Made by a program: the position numbers and the translations under genes. The notes under the pieces are model-generated. The model was given only the letters and a program-made list of their open reading frames with translations. It did no database searches and had not been told where the DNA came from. This document shows, one piece after another, positions 1 through 10,106 of a DNA stretch of 64,000 nucleotides (the first letter of the stretch is position 1; every line of letters starts with the position of its first letter). This DNA comes from Gigantopelta aegis. Its lineage: Eukaryota > Mollusca > Gastropoda > Neomphalida > Peltospiridae. Where the stretch lies: positions 23,686,231 through 23,750,230 of the forward strand of contig NC_054704.1 of NCBI RefSeq assembly GCF_016097555.1, read 5' to 3'.

Positions 1-488
1 TTATTTTAGATCGGCTAATGGTGATTAAAATTAGGCAAAAAATCGAAAAAGTTGCGTTTACTTACGGGCATTTGTGGCCAACTGTCCAGTATTTATGTCC
101 ATTATTCCCGATAACAGTGGTTTTCTGACCAGAACTTTTTTTTTAAACCCGAACTACGATTCATATTGCAATATTTGGTAATTTTCGTTGTTGGTAAAAC
201 GATCGAATTTATTATCAGATTAGCTGTTACAATCAGCTATCGATCCCTGAAAATTACCGCGACGTGCCGCCATTGTTGTCAAGCGAAAATACTTGTCGAA
301 AACCAAAAATCAAAACAAAAACCACCATTTTGAAAAAAAATCTTTTTTCTTTAATTATATTTCCGTTTCCGGTGAGTGTCGTGTGCAAAACGGCAGGAAA
401 TATGAATTGGGGAATGCACTGTATACAGTGTACAGTATATCGACTGACGTGACGTCGGGCGAGATATCTCGCCTGCAGTAGTCAGAAG
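1..488. other. No gene recognised; short palindromes near right end
   Basis: I see no supported coding region. Around 445-480 there is a compact palindrome (GGCGAGATATCTCGCC) of the same GGCGAnnTCGCC type that fills the fold-back element further right, and a TGACGTCG-like site just before it. The ATG at 264 opens only a short frame with no protein character. Confidence 0.5.
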
Positions 489-1976
489 GTTAAAGCCGCA
501 CACCCTAGTTCCATCCAGTGAAAATAAATTATAATTTGGTTAATCTACAAACCTGTAACACACTTAGATCACGTTTTTATCAAATGGAGTGAAAAAGCAG
601 GTTTTATATCAATAAATACCATGGGAATCCCCGAAGTAGGGCGATCTCGCCACCGGGCGATCTCTCCACGGGCGAAATCGCCGTAAATTCCATATACTGC
701 TGGGCGAAATCGCTGTCCTATATATATCTAACTAAAGAGGAATTTTATGATTTAAAATGTTTATATTACTAACATTAATTACCTTATAAACTCATTGTGT
801 GGATGTTTATATATTATTATTTTTTGTTTCTGTTTACTCCGCCCAACTTTTTGAGAAACCAATATCAAACCCAAAACATGCACTGAATAATAATAAGCTT
901 AAAGTACTGTCAGTCGGGCCAACAGATGGAGTTTCAGTTTGAATTTTATTAATTTGTTACATTAATATGTTCTCAAACAATAAGTAAGTGTACAATGAAA
1001 TGGTACACAAAACGTCGGCGATCTCGCCCAACCTTGCTGATATGGAGTAAACTGAACAAAAGCAATGACAGAAAAAACAAAAGCTTGGGATTAAAGAACA
1101 GTACCAAACCCAAAACATTAATTAAATATTATTATAATAACCAATTTATTGTAATAAACAGTGACATTCCCGTCTGCTTATATGTATATAGAGTACGGCG
1201 ATTTCGCCCATCAGTATATGGAATTTACGGCTATCTCGCCCGTGGCGAGATCACCCGGGCAAGATCAACCGGGCGAAATCGCCGGACTCCGAATCCCCAT
1301 GTCCCAATTGCTTGAAATAATTTTGAAAGTTAGTATTCTGATGTCACCGGTAGATGTCGCTCGAAGCACAACAATGCCTACGTCACGACAAATTTCTCAG
1401 ACTTGGGGTGCGTTCGTTTCACCTCTCCTGGACATGTTCCAACTGTTCTGTCCTGGTTGTATCCCCTCTCCAGATATTGTAAGACTTAGCAAAATTATTG
1501 GTTTTAAGGGTTTGTAACGTTTTGTATTGAGACACTTACTTGTCTGAACTTTATTGTTACTGAAAATGTTCACGAAACTGAAGAAAAATCTCACAAATGA
1601 ACAACAACAAATCGGATGTTGATTGCACGAACCGTGCACGAGAAAATAAACCAAACCAAAATGATAACGGTCACATGGTATACCAACGTCTGTGACATTG
1701 AAATGGAAATATCCCCTCAAAAAATAGATTAGACCTTGTCCGCTCAACGTTTTTTTCTCAGAGGCCCGTGCCATTTTATGAAATACGAAAAATGCATTTT
1801 GTGGTATTACAAAAACCAGGATTACCAAAAAACACTTCAGGTGAATGGAAATGTATATTCTAAATAATAAACGGTAAGTAAAGTGCAATTTTATTTGTGA
1901 AAAAATGGGTTTAATAGCGAAAAACAACGCCGTAATGGTTAAGAACTAGCCGTAACTAGGGTGTGTCCCTTTAAAC
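489..1976. mobile_element. Non-autonomous inverted-repeat DNA element, family A copy 1
   Basis: The left end (GTTAAAGCCGCACACCCTAG) is repeated inverted at the right end (CTAGGGTGTGTCCCTTTAAAC, one base changed between families). Interior stretches such as GTGACATTGAAATGG, TCTCAGAGG and GCATTTTGTGG recur in the copy at 51362-52064, which shows that this is a dispersed family. No transposase frame is visible. A fold-back element (620-1301) sits inside it, which makes this copy longer than the other. Confidence 0.6.
620..1301. mobile_element. Fold-back element with about 100-bp GGCGA-rich inverted arms
   Basis: The left arm (about 620-725) and right arm (about 1183-1301) are near reverse complements. 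They share GTAAATTCCATATACTG and several GGGCGAAATCGCC / GGGCGATCTCGCC palindromes in the same order. The interior has a further copy of the short palindrome at 1015-1030 and no coding capacity. It is nested inside family A. Confidence 0.65.
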
Positions 1977-2177
1977 TAATTCTAACAAATATTTCTTTAA
2001 AATCGTTATGGGGAAAATAAGGAACTCTTTGAAATTCATATTTCATAAAAGGTACAATTTTGAATTACAATATTTTCTTCTAACTAATATAACAAAAATC
2101 CTGTTGGACTCTAAATACCTAAGTTACATTTATATTGAAGAGTCTTCACTCTGCTATACCATAAAATCATCACAACC

Positions 2178-2261
<84 letters not shown>

Positions 2262-2846
2262 TTCCGCAAAACTACATTACCTAGTGAAATAGCACCCCCA
2301 CCCCCTTCGAAAGTTGGCTCAAGTAGCATAAAAATGGGGGGGGGGGGGGGGGGCGGGTAGGGTTGTTAGATTTTCCCAATTGTATTCAGTAATTCACATT
2401 TACTACATCAAGTGTTTCTGACTGTTGCATATTTTCATACTTTCATAAAATGTTAGTAAATAATTTCAGAAACTATACCTTCACACAATCGAAACCATTA
2501 AAGGTCTACATTTATCAAAAATGTAATTCACTATTGTTTGGTATCTACATATACCTTTTGCAATATATATGAAGTATCAATAAAATACATTTAATTTTTT
2601 TTACCTGTTTTTAATATATTCGCAATAAAAAGTCACGTTTTCCCCATCGATTGCTAAAAAGCCTCAGAACTCCAAGAGTCAAGTCACGTGACCCTGTGAC
2701 GCGCTAACCGGCATAACATTCGCAGCCTTTCGGTCATTTTACATGGAAGTGGAACACGTGTATTTTTAAAATGCGAAAATGTTATTCCATTGAATTGAAT
2801 TGTATGTTTGGAATATTATTTTGAAGATATCTTTCAAATGTGAAAC
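1977..2846. other. Intergenic, low complexity
   Basis: Contains a TG-then-TA microsatellite (2181-2256) and an 18-base G run (2336-2353). It also has a region at 2630-2760 with two CACGTG-type boxes (near 2686 and 2754) just upstream of the THAP fragment. No exon was recognised; the missing first coding exon of ZMAT2 could lie here or nearer to 4321. Confidence 0.4.
2181..2256. repeat. (TG)n(TA)n microsatellite
   Basis: About ten TG units are followed directly by about 26 TA units. Apparent tyrosine-isoleucine reading frames across it are artefacts of the repeat. Confidence 0.95.
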
Positions 2847-3079
2847 ATGGTGAACCATTGTTCATTGTATGGATGTACAAAAGCTGCAGTTAAAGGCAAA
2901 AGAAGTTTGCATATTTTTCCAAAAGACAAACCGACATTGTTTGCACGGAAGCAGTTCTTAAACCGAACATGTGCGTATTAGAAAGGACTGTCAAAATGGG
3001 ATTGGAATTGCAGTGACCACTTCACACCTGGGGATTACGACAATTATCTGAGATGGTTGAAGGGAATGGCACCGAAATA
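2847..3079 (+). pseudogene. THAP zinc-finger domain fragment, interrupted
   Basis: From the ATG at 2847 the frame reads MVNHCSLYGCTK, then HIFPKDKPTLFARKQFL. A stop follows at 2979, and after it in the same frame come W-D-W-N-CSDHF-TPGDYDN. This is the C2CH layout of a THAP DNA-binding domain (Cys-x4-Cys, FPKD block, Trp, Cys-x2-His-Phe), with all four zinc ligands visible but a stop in the middle. THAP domains occur in P-element and Kolobok-type transposases and in host genes derived from them. The frame closes after about 77 codons with no further domain. I read it as a decayed copy; an alternative is a gene with an unusual intron, which I cannot support. Confidence 0.65.
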
Positions 3080-3118
3080 GGCTGACCGCATTTGGCTCGA
3101 CGGATCATCATCCGTGTA

Positions 3119-3277
3119 CTATGGTTCAAACTGATAGGGAAGTAACCCTAACAGATTTTCTCCTTCTTCCTCACCAATCGAGGTAGCATTAGAATAAATA
3201 GACAAGTCCGAAATGTCCAAACTAACGTCCGATAAGAATGAGCTATTTTCCGAAGAATCATTACATGCTGTCGCCAT
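3119..3277 (-). pseudogene. PYQFEP-type acidic N-terminal fragment, opposite to THAP
   Basis: The frame starts at the ATG at 3277 and reads MATACNDSSENSSF, an acidic, serine-rich run, then LLPYQFEP, and meets a stop at 3119-3121. Beyond the stop the same frame still has YTDDDPSS. Acidic N-termini ending in PYxFEP are, as far as I recall, typical of large invertebrate families that carry a cysteine-rich domain like the cytoplasmic tail of P2X7. That downstream domain is not seen here. The fragment points away from the THAP fragment and lies 40 bp beyond its end, so the two may be remnants of one two-gene element. The family assignment is an inference. Confidence 0.4.
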
Positions 3278-3376
3278 GCTAACCTACTAATGAATGAGTG
3301 GAATTCACCTGATGCTACATCACAGGTCAGATGCGGGTCAAATCAACTGGATCAGTGTCGTCGTGTCTTCGTCGTC

Positions 3377-3378
<2 letters not shown>

Positions 3379-3422
<44 letters not shown>
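3379..3422. repeat. Poly-C tract, 44 nt
   Basis: An uninterrupted cytosine run directly follows GTCGTCGTC. The polyproline frames across it are not genes. Confidence 0.95.
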
Positions 3423-3423
<1 letters not shown>

Positions 3424-4320
3424 AGCGTTTTACAAAAAGTCACTTTATTAATAATTGGGGTGGTATTTTTGTTTTTTATGGTTAATATTGTAATCTTTAT
3501 GTATTTTTTTTTATATACTGTGTATTACTAATGTGCCATGATTGTGGACCTTTAACTTTTGTTGCATTTAAACATTTTTCAACTTGAAATTCAAACACTT
3601 TGTCAAAACAATTTAAATAAAGGTAGTTTTATTTCGATGCGTCTTTTCCTACTCCCAATGATTGATAATTTTCTGTTTTAAAAACCTTTTTATTTAAAGT
3701 TATGTCATCCATATCTTTTAAATATTGTATGTTTAAAAATGAATGTTTCGTAAGACTATTAAGTGTATGTATGGTTAATCAATTATACGAACTTGGAATT
3801 TAAGCTATTTTGTAGCCTTTACAGTATACTGGCTGACCTGAGAAAGTTATGCTGCATTCATTTTGTGCTTGTGAATATCGTGAATTCACAAGTTCCAAAT
3901 TATAAACCAAGTGGAGAGCATTCAGGTGATTTATAGACAATCTGCACTGTTACTATAATCCTGAATGATTTTACTTTGTTAAGAAAATCCTACCCCAGTT
4001 CAAAAGTTGTGTTCACAGGTTATTTGGCCAAATGAACGTTCTTCACAACTTAAGAATTGGGAAATACGATATTAATGACTTCTAATGAATGCAGAATGAA
4101 TCTCTTACAAATTATGTTTACATTTCAACACAGTAACTTTTTTAGTATAACAGGGGCCCACGTTCACCAAGCACTGTCTTGGCCTAGGTAGAGTAATGGT
4201 TAAGCTGTCAGATGTACAGATGGTAGACACTGGTTTCGCCTCCTGGTACAGGCTCCCAAACAGAGTAGTTTCAATGGCCACTGTATAGTATTGTCAGTAA
4301 ATGTTTTCTTTTCTGCATAG
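3423..4320. other. Upstream / intron 1 of ZMAT2; no exon identified
   Basis: The AT-rich sequence ends in the acceptor TTTTCTGCATAG at 4309-4320. At 4165-4260 there is a weak tRNA-like stretch with A-box and B-box resemblance (GTAGAGTAATGGTTAAGC and GGTTTCGCCTCC), possibly an old SINE head. The first coding exon of ZMAT2 is expected to encode only a handful of residues in this family and could not be picked out. Confidence 0.4.
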
Positions 4321-4467
4321 AAAACAGTATCGGATCATCGGCGCAAGTGGGACAGAGATGAATATGAAAAGATTGCCAGAGAGAGGTTGGCTGCAGAATC
4401 ACTCTTTGACGAAGATGAAAAGGAAAAACCTGTTAAACGTGAATTACTTAAACCTAGGGAGTATAAG
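4321..4467 (+). CDS. ZMAT2: ZMAT2 exon (49 codons)
   Basis: Phase 0 at both ends: acceptor CTGCATAG, donor AAG/GTGAGT. Encodes [17 protein letters not shown] through KPREYK, the N-terminal charged region. Confidence 0.93.
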
Positions 4468-7253
4468 GTGAGTACTACATGTTACATTAATTTTACATTT
4501 TATTCATTAATGAATACAAACATGCATTAAAATATTGGAAAGTCTTTATTTTTTCATGATCATACCTAAATTATGGAAAACGTTTACAACTGCTAAATTT
4601 TGTCTTCTCCCACGCATTGCAGGCATTCTTTTTTTTCTTTTTTTTAACTTGCTTGATTTTATCAGAAAGTGTGGCCAGGATTTCTGATTTTAAATGACGA
4701 CTAAGGTATGAAATAAATACAATGCTACATGTACAATGTGTGTGTACCTGTCTGTCATAAATGAACTTCTTTATTTTTAACTTAATTAATACATTCATTG
4801 GAAATGTTAATGTTGATTTTTGTTTCAGGTCGATCTCGATTCTAAACTGGGAAAATCTTCAGTAATCACTAAAACAACACCAGCATCTCAGCAAGGAGGG
4901 TTTGTAACTGTTTTTGGTCTTAATTAAATGTATTTAAACTGTCTCACCATCCTTTTTCTTATGCTGCTAATTCTAAAGTTATGAAGCATTGACAAAAAAA
5001 TAATTATACAGAAATCATTTGGTTTTGATTTGTTTCGTTAAAGAGTTATGTCAATAGCAGAACTTCATCTGGTATAACAGAAATGTATTGTATAGCATTC
5101 CTTTGGTGATGCATTTTATATAGGAATGCTATATAATAGATTTCTGTTATGCCAGATGAAGTTCTGCTATCGACATAACTCTTTAATGAAACAAATCAAA
5201 ACCAAACGCAGAAGAGAATCATGTACTGAATGCCAAAAAACAACCTTAACATGGACAAAGAAGGAAAAGAAAGTATTTGAAATGTTTTATTTAATGAAGC
5301 GCAATGGGCTACTCTTAATTGGGTTAATTAGCAGCAAGGGATATTTTATATGTACCATTCCACTGTCTGTTACACCAGTTGTGGAGCACTGGTTGGAACG
5401 AGAAATAGCCCAATGGGACCACCAACGAGGATCGATCGACCATCAGTGCATCAGGCAAGCGCTTTACATCTGGGCTATATCCTGTCCCCTTAACATGGAC
5501 AAGAGTCTGATATAAATGCCACATGCATGAGAAATATCAACACAGTGTTAATAGCAGGTATCAATGCAACATGTTAGTTTTTTTTAAATGGTTGTTGATA
5601 TAACAATTTGTGTTGTAAAGAGACCTCCATTTGCAAAAAGTTTATTGGTTGAAATAAAAATTCTAAACTTTTGCACTTATTGAAAAAAATTATCTTTTTC
5701 TTATTACAGTACAAAATTCACTATTCCAGTTATGGCTTTTTTGTATTTCAGTTATTATTGCAATGTGTGTGACTGTGTTGTTAAAGATTCTATCAACTTT
5801 TTGGATCACATCAATGGAAAAAAACGTGAGCATTTAAATTTTTTAACAAGTCTTCACATAAAATATTTGTGGAAAGACACAGGGCTCGAACTTAAGAATT
5901 TGTCTCCCATGGCAATTCTATTTTTAAATTGCTGTGGGTGAAAGAAACCACTGATGGCAATTTTGACTCTGCCTACGTCAGTTGTTTTAAAAACTGACTT
6001 TTGCAGCAAATAAACATGACTGAAAGATTATTTTCCTGTATGTAGACATATTTCAAATGTACACATTTATATACTGGCAGATAATGTACACCAAGTGTAT
6101 ACATTTTGCAGTCGTTGAGGAGGTAAGGCAATTTATATCTCAACGACGGAAATTGTCGTCGTTAAGTTCGAGCCTTGAAAAACATATAATTACATGTAAA
6201 GTAGAGTTTTAATTGAACGCCAAAAATTAATAGCAATTTAGTGAATTCGATCAAAAAATCTGTAGCAAAACTTTAGCTTTTTGGTGAATTGGTAATGACA
6301 ACTTTAATTGCATTTGGCAATTTGGTGAAATATGGCTTAAACCATGGTAAAGGTATAGTAAAATGTATGACCTATTTTACTGTAAAGTCCATGATTTTTA
6401 ATGTTTCATGTGTGTCTAAAAACTTCGTAGTAAATGACACTTTCATGTTGCTAACTAGTGTGCTATTTAACTCATCTTTTTTTTTTTTAAATCAGATCAA
6501 AGGAATCTGGGTATGTCCATGAAAATAGAGAGATCATCATTAGACCAAGTTAGAGCAAGATTTGAAATGAATAAGAAAAAGAGAGAGGAGAAGAAAAAGG
6601 AATACGACTTTGAGGAAAGAATGAAAGAACTAAAGGAAGAGGTAATGTTCAGTTTCTGTTTTGTTTTATGCTCACATCTAAATAACAGTTATAATATAAA
6701 AGTTACCAACATATCGAGAAAGTGATCTGTATATTTCAGTTTCACTCCATTCTCATCTTTAAACAAGAATCGGCACAATTATTTTTGATTGAAATATTTT
6801 AGAAAAATCTTCCAGTGCTATTTTATTTTTAAATTTGTTATTTGTTGTTTCTTTTTGGGATGTTTTTGCTTTTTGTTTTTTTGTTCAATATATGCAAATA
6901 TTTAAAACAGATGTGTAAAGCAAAATTAAAAATCAAATGTAATTTGTTTCCTAAACCTTTTATATTTAACATCTGTAATAGCAGTGTTGTGAATTAACAT
7001 AAAAGGTATAAGACTGTACAGTGATTATTTGTATTTAATAGAATATGCAACGGCTAAGTGGTAGATTTAAAATTGACGACTGAAACGTAACCCCATTCTT
7101 TTGTTTACTTTTTTAAAACAAAAGGAAGAAAAACAGAAAGCTTACAGAAGAGAAAAAAGAAAGAGGAAAGCCAATACTGATACAGATCAAGATATGGACT
7201 CTGATATGGCAGCAGTTATGGGATTCTCAGGATTTGGGACATCCAAAAAATGA
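4321..7253 (+). CDS. ZMAT2: ZMAT2 (SNU23), spliceosomal matrin-type zinc-finger protein; first exon missing
   Basis: The five exons 4321-4467, 4829-4899, 5752-5825, 6496-6641 and 7125-7253 join in phase to give 188 residues. They match the human ZMAT2 order block by block: [33 protein letters not shown], the zinc finger [55 protein letters not shown], and the terminal [10 protein letters not shown]. Human ZMAT2 is 199 residues, so only the first few residues are absent. In the family this protein (yeast Snu23) is a component of the U4/U6.U5 tri-snRNP, enters the precatalytic spliceosome and binds near the 5' splice site helix with Prp38. The finger keeps both cysteines and both histidines; the second histidine is assembled across the exon 3/4 junction. 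Intron 2 carries a hairpin element and a SINE fragment; intron 3 carries a TIR element. I am confident of the identity and unsure of the start. Confidence 0.95.
4829..4899 (+). CDS. ZMAT2: ZMAT2 exon (VDLDSKLGK...TTPASQQG)
   Basis: Acceptor TGTTTCAG, donor GGAGG/GTTTGT. It ends with two bases of a glycine codon that the next exon completes. Confidence 0.93.
5021..5203. repeat. Hairpin (fold-back) element, about 80-bp arms
   Basis: The left arm starts GGTTTTGATTTGTTT and the right arm ends AAACAAATCAAAACC. GAACTTCATCTGG pairs with CCAGATGAAGTTC. The arms nearly meet, leaving a loop of about 20 nt, so a transcript of the ZMAT2 intron could fold into a long hairpin. Confidence 0.85.
5268..5505 (-). 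mobile_element. tRNA-derived SINE remnant
   Basis: Reverse-complement copy of the common SINE: ATTTAATGAAGCGC tail side, GCAAGGGATATTTTATATG core, and a degenerate tRNA-like head (CAATGGGACCACCAACGAGG...GCGCTTTACATCTGGGC) at the right. Confidence 0.75.
5752..5825 (+). CDS. ZMAT2: ZMAT2 exon encoding the matrin-type zinc finger
   Basis: Acceptor TATTTCAG, donor AAAAAAC/GTGAGC. Encodes [19 protein letters not shown] plus INGKK, identical in this block to the vertebrate protein as I remember it. Ends with one base of the histidine codon. Confidence 0.95.
5880..6177. mobile_element. Short inverted-repeat (MITE-like) element, family B
   Basis: The left end GGGCTCGAACTTAAG is matched by the inverted right end CGTTAAGTTCGAGCCTT. 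A relative with ends GGGCTTGAAATTATG and ATAAATTCAAGCCCC is at 11756-11990. Non-coding; lies in a ZMAT2 intron. Confidence 0.65.
6496..6641 (+). CDS. ZMAT2: ZMAT2 exon ([14 protein letters not shown]...KELKEE)
   Basis: Acceptor AAATCAG, donor GAAGAG/GTAATG, phase 0 exit. Lysine/glutamate-rich helix predicted; in frame with the preceding exon through a split His codon. Confidence 0.94.
7125..7253 (+). CDS. ZMAT2: ZMAT2 terminal exon and stop
   Basis: Acceptor ACAAAAG/GAAG. Encodes [15 protein letters not shown], an acidic run, then [16 protein letters not shown] and TGA at 7251-7253. Confidence 0.95.
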   Translation, partial: EEKQKAYRREKRKRKANTDTDQDMDSDMAAVMGFSGFGTSKK

Positions 7254-8340
7254 ATTTAATTTTTTTTAACAAAAAAACAGACGAAAAAGATATTTTTGGT
7301 GACATACTACAAGTGACTCCATGTTTCCATTACAGTTTATCTCATGAATCATATCTCTATGATACAGAGGCCATGTAAAATATTTCCCTTTGTAAGTCTC
7401 CATATGCGATGTGAGTAAAATGTGACATGAGGGAAAAGTGTAATCCAGGTGATGATGGTCTTCCGTGCAAGATATCAGTCATTTCTATGAATGCTAATAG
7501 ATTACACACCGACTGCTGCAAGGAATTTTATGTATACAGAAGTCTCTTATGACCATCATTTTGATCCAGTTTTGCGTCTAATGATGTGGACTTCACCATA
7601 AGCTAATAACATCAGTTTTGGTTTTTCTTATGTCAACTACATGGCGTAACATGCATTTCTTAGTAAAAAGTGATAAGTCGTCACATTTAGAATAATTTGT
7701 GACAACCCCAGTGACAGTGTCAGAAAGATTATTACATTGTGCAAGGATGTTGTGTATAATTTATTGCGTGTATTTTGTTGAGTTTGTGTGTAACAGTTTA
7801 AACTGACAAAATTGAGTATTGGTCATAACTGACTGGTCATAAAAACAGACTGATTCTACATTTTTAGTTTTTTGAGTCATCAGCTGAACATTACAGCTAC
7901 AGATGGTTTACAGAGACTGACATTGGTAGGGAGAGAGCTGTGTATGGCCTCATAAAAGAGTTGTTTTTAGGTAGAAGTTTTTAAAATGGAAAAGAAAGAA
8001 ATATTTTTTAAAATGACACTTCACCACATTTTAAACTGGATTTGATGTCAAAATGTTTTTCATTTCAACACTTTGTCGAGAGACCGACTACAGCCTTTGA
8101 TGTGTCAGTCTTGGAACAATGGTTGGGATGGGAAATAAACCAAATTCATAGAGGATGATTAATTGTGCAACCCATCTATTCTCAGGCAAGCACTAGTGAC
8201 AGCTAAATCATGCCCCATGTTAATAATTATGGTTAAGATTCAGTAACTTATTGTAACAATATTCTGGACAGCTTCTTGCAATAAGTAATCTTGTAATTTT
8301 TTATCTAAAAGTAATAAAATAGGAAAGCAAAATATATTTT
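7254..8340 (+). other. ZMAT2 3' UTR and downstream
   Basis: Non-coding after the stop. A candidate AATAAA lies at 8313-8318, about 1.06 kb after the stop codon. A faint SINE remnant (- strand) occupies about 8064-8210 (ACTACAGCCTTTGATG...GGCAAGCACTAGTG). The true cleavage site cannot be read from the sequence. Confidence 0.4.
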
Positions 8341-9168
8341 TGTTAACACCAGCTTTGTTTATTCACAGCTTTACAAATAAGATATTACACATTGTGTTTA
8401 AATATTTTTTAATTAATTAACAAGAAACATTAAAATACAATTATAAAAAAAAAATTATTTTTTAAAAGATTTGTATTCGAATTTTCCACAAGCAGTGATG
8501 CATGAACAAAGAAAACCTTAATATTATTTTAAAGGATGGCATTTATAATTTTAACAAACAAATTGAACAAATGTAATGTTAACTATTTATACATTACATA
8601 AAATTCTAATCATAACAAAAAGTAATGTTAAATATTTGTCGTTTTTAATCAAGTCATTAATTTCAAGACTGGATAGAAAATTGAAATGGGCTGTATGTAT
8701 TTAGCAAATCATAATGCGGGTATGTTGCATCCATGATATACAGGCCAAGAATTTATGCATGCATATGTAAAAAATATGTGATACGTTACATGTATCCATG
8801 ATAATATTCAAATACAACACCATAATAAATAAAATGAAGTGCAGGAAATATAGTTGTTCCAGGGTATATAGGATGGTGTAAAGAGGTTGCTACTAAGTCA
8901 TATCCATAAACTACAACCTTAGAATGTATGCAGGCATGGACATTGTTTTTATTTTTGTACACAATTTTCAAACTAATTATATATGTAATGTACAGAATAA
9001 TAAATCATCACAAGAAGACTTGGTAGACATCATAATATACTTAAACTGTCATGTTTACTTCATCGCATTGCTGTCAGTTAACTGGGTTTTTTTAACAAAT
9101 ATCTTACAAAACATTGTATATTCTCATTGCCATTAATTCACACCAGAAAATTACTTTGCATATGACAC
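8341..9168. other. AT-rich spacer between two convergent genes
   Basis: No coding signal and no recognised repeat; short frames at 8786-9136 lack protein character. Confidence 0.5.
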
Positions 9169-9958
9169 AGGCCTGCACAAATTAAAAATTTGCATAACCG
9201 GAAAATCGGTTATGCCAAAAAAAATTGCATAACCTATTTTGATTTGCATAACCGGTTTTTTTTAAAAATGAAAAAGAACTTTAAAATAATTTTAATAAAG
9301 AACACCATTGTCATGTTGAAGTAAAAATGAACTGTAATAATATACCTTTATAGTATACACGTCAAACTTATACAGTCAAATTTTTCATCGCCATGTGTGA
9401 TATTTGACAATTTCCCGTAATCAGCCGAAGTTTACCGATTAACGTTTATTAATGGAAGTATCGCAATTTCTGATTGGCCGCATTTTGAAGGAATTCCCTT
9501 CGGTGACATCCAACAACCAATGAGAATATCTTACACTTCACAATATAAGTATTCTAGCTAGACTGGTATCTGCCATTTCCGTAACATTTAATTATAATAA
9601 CACATGTCGGAAACCAGTCAAGTTGTTTGTACCCGCGATGTATCGTACGGTCACACGTTTTCGATCGACACGCGTTTCTGATCGTTCACATTTGTAATTG
9701 CAATAGTGCGAGAATGTGCGAACACTGATGTCACCACAAGAACGAAAACGAACACGGAAGTCACTGCTTTGTTCCGAGAGAAAAATTATTAAATACTTAT
9801 AATTTTTTATTTATATTTTATTCATACATTTCGCTTAAGCGATCGAAAACCGGTGACTCTAGGACATTTTATTCAGAAAGTTTTGCACGAACGGTAAATC
9901 GGTTATGCGAAATAAATTTGCATAACCGACGCACGAACGAAACAATTTGTGCAGGCCT
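9169..9958. mobile_element. Inverted-repeat DNA element, ends AGGCCTGCACAAATT
   Basis: The terminal AGGCCTGCACAAATT is perfectly inverted at the right end (AATTTGTGCAGGCCT). Sub-terminal TTGCATAACCG blocks also repeat inverted. Its interior is richer in CG dinucleotides (9600-9760, 9840-9900) than its surroundings. There is no transposase frame. The right end lies 73 bp beyond the stop codon of gene B, so that gene's 3' UTR probably runs into this element, which offers TTTATT (AATAAA on the - strand) near 9809. Confidence 0.7.
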
Positions 9959-10030
9959 TATTACTGCACCATAGTATTCCTTGTTGGAGGCAGAAATTTC
10001 ATTACAACAGACATCAAGCTGCACATCTGG

Positions 10031-10106
10031 TTACAAAAAGATGTCTCTCTCATCAAACATAGTTTCAAAATTTAGCATTTTAGCTTCCTTGTTACTGGCA
10101 ACCAGT
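10031..10106 (-). CDS. Gene B terminal exon
   Basis: Acceptor TTTTCCAG (read on -), first base completes an arginine codon. Encodes LVASNKEAKMLNFETM then FDERDIFL and TAA at 10033-10031. Confidence 0.75.

Larger units (their letters stand above)
4900..5751 (+). other. ZMAT2 intron with hairpin and SINE remnant
   Basis: Holds the fold-back element at 5021-5203 and a reverse-oriented SINE remnant at 5268-5505; the remainder is AT-rich. Confidence 0.8.

Noticed and set aside
1397-1927. 176-codon minus-strand frame
   Set aside because: Runs through family A element sequence that is also non-coding in its second copy.
2008-2329. Tyr/Ile-rich reading frames on both strands
   Set aside because: They only translate the TG/TA microsatellite.
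3294-3531. Polyproline reading frames
   Set aside because: Produced by the 44-base C run, with no protein-like sequence around it.
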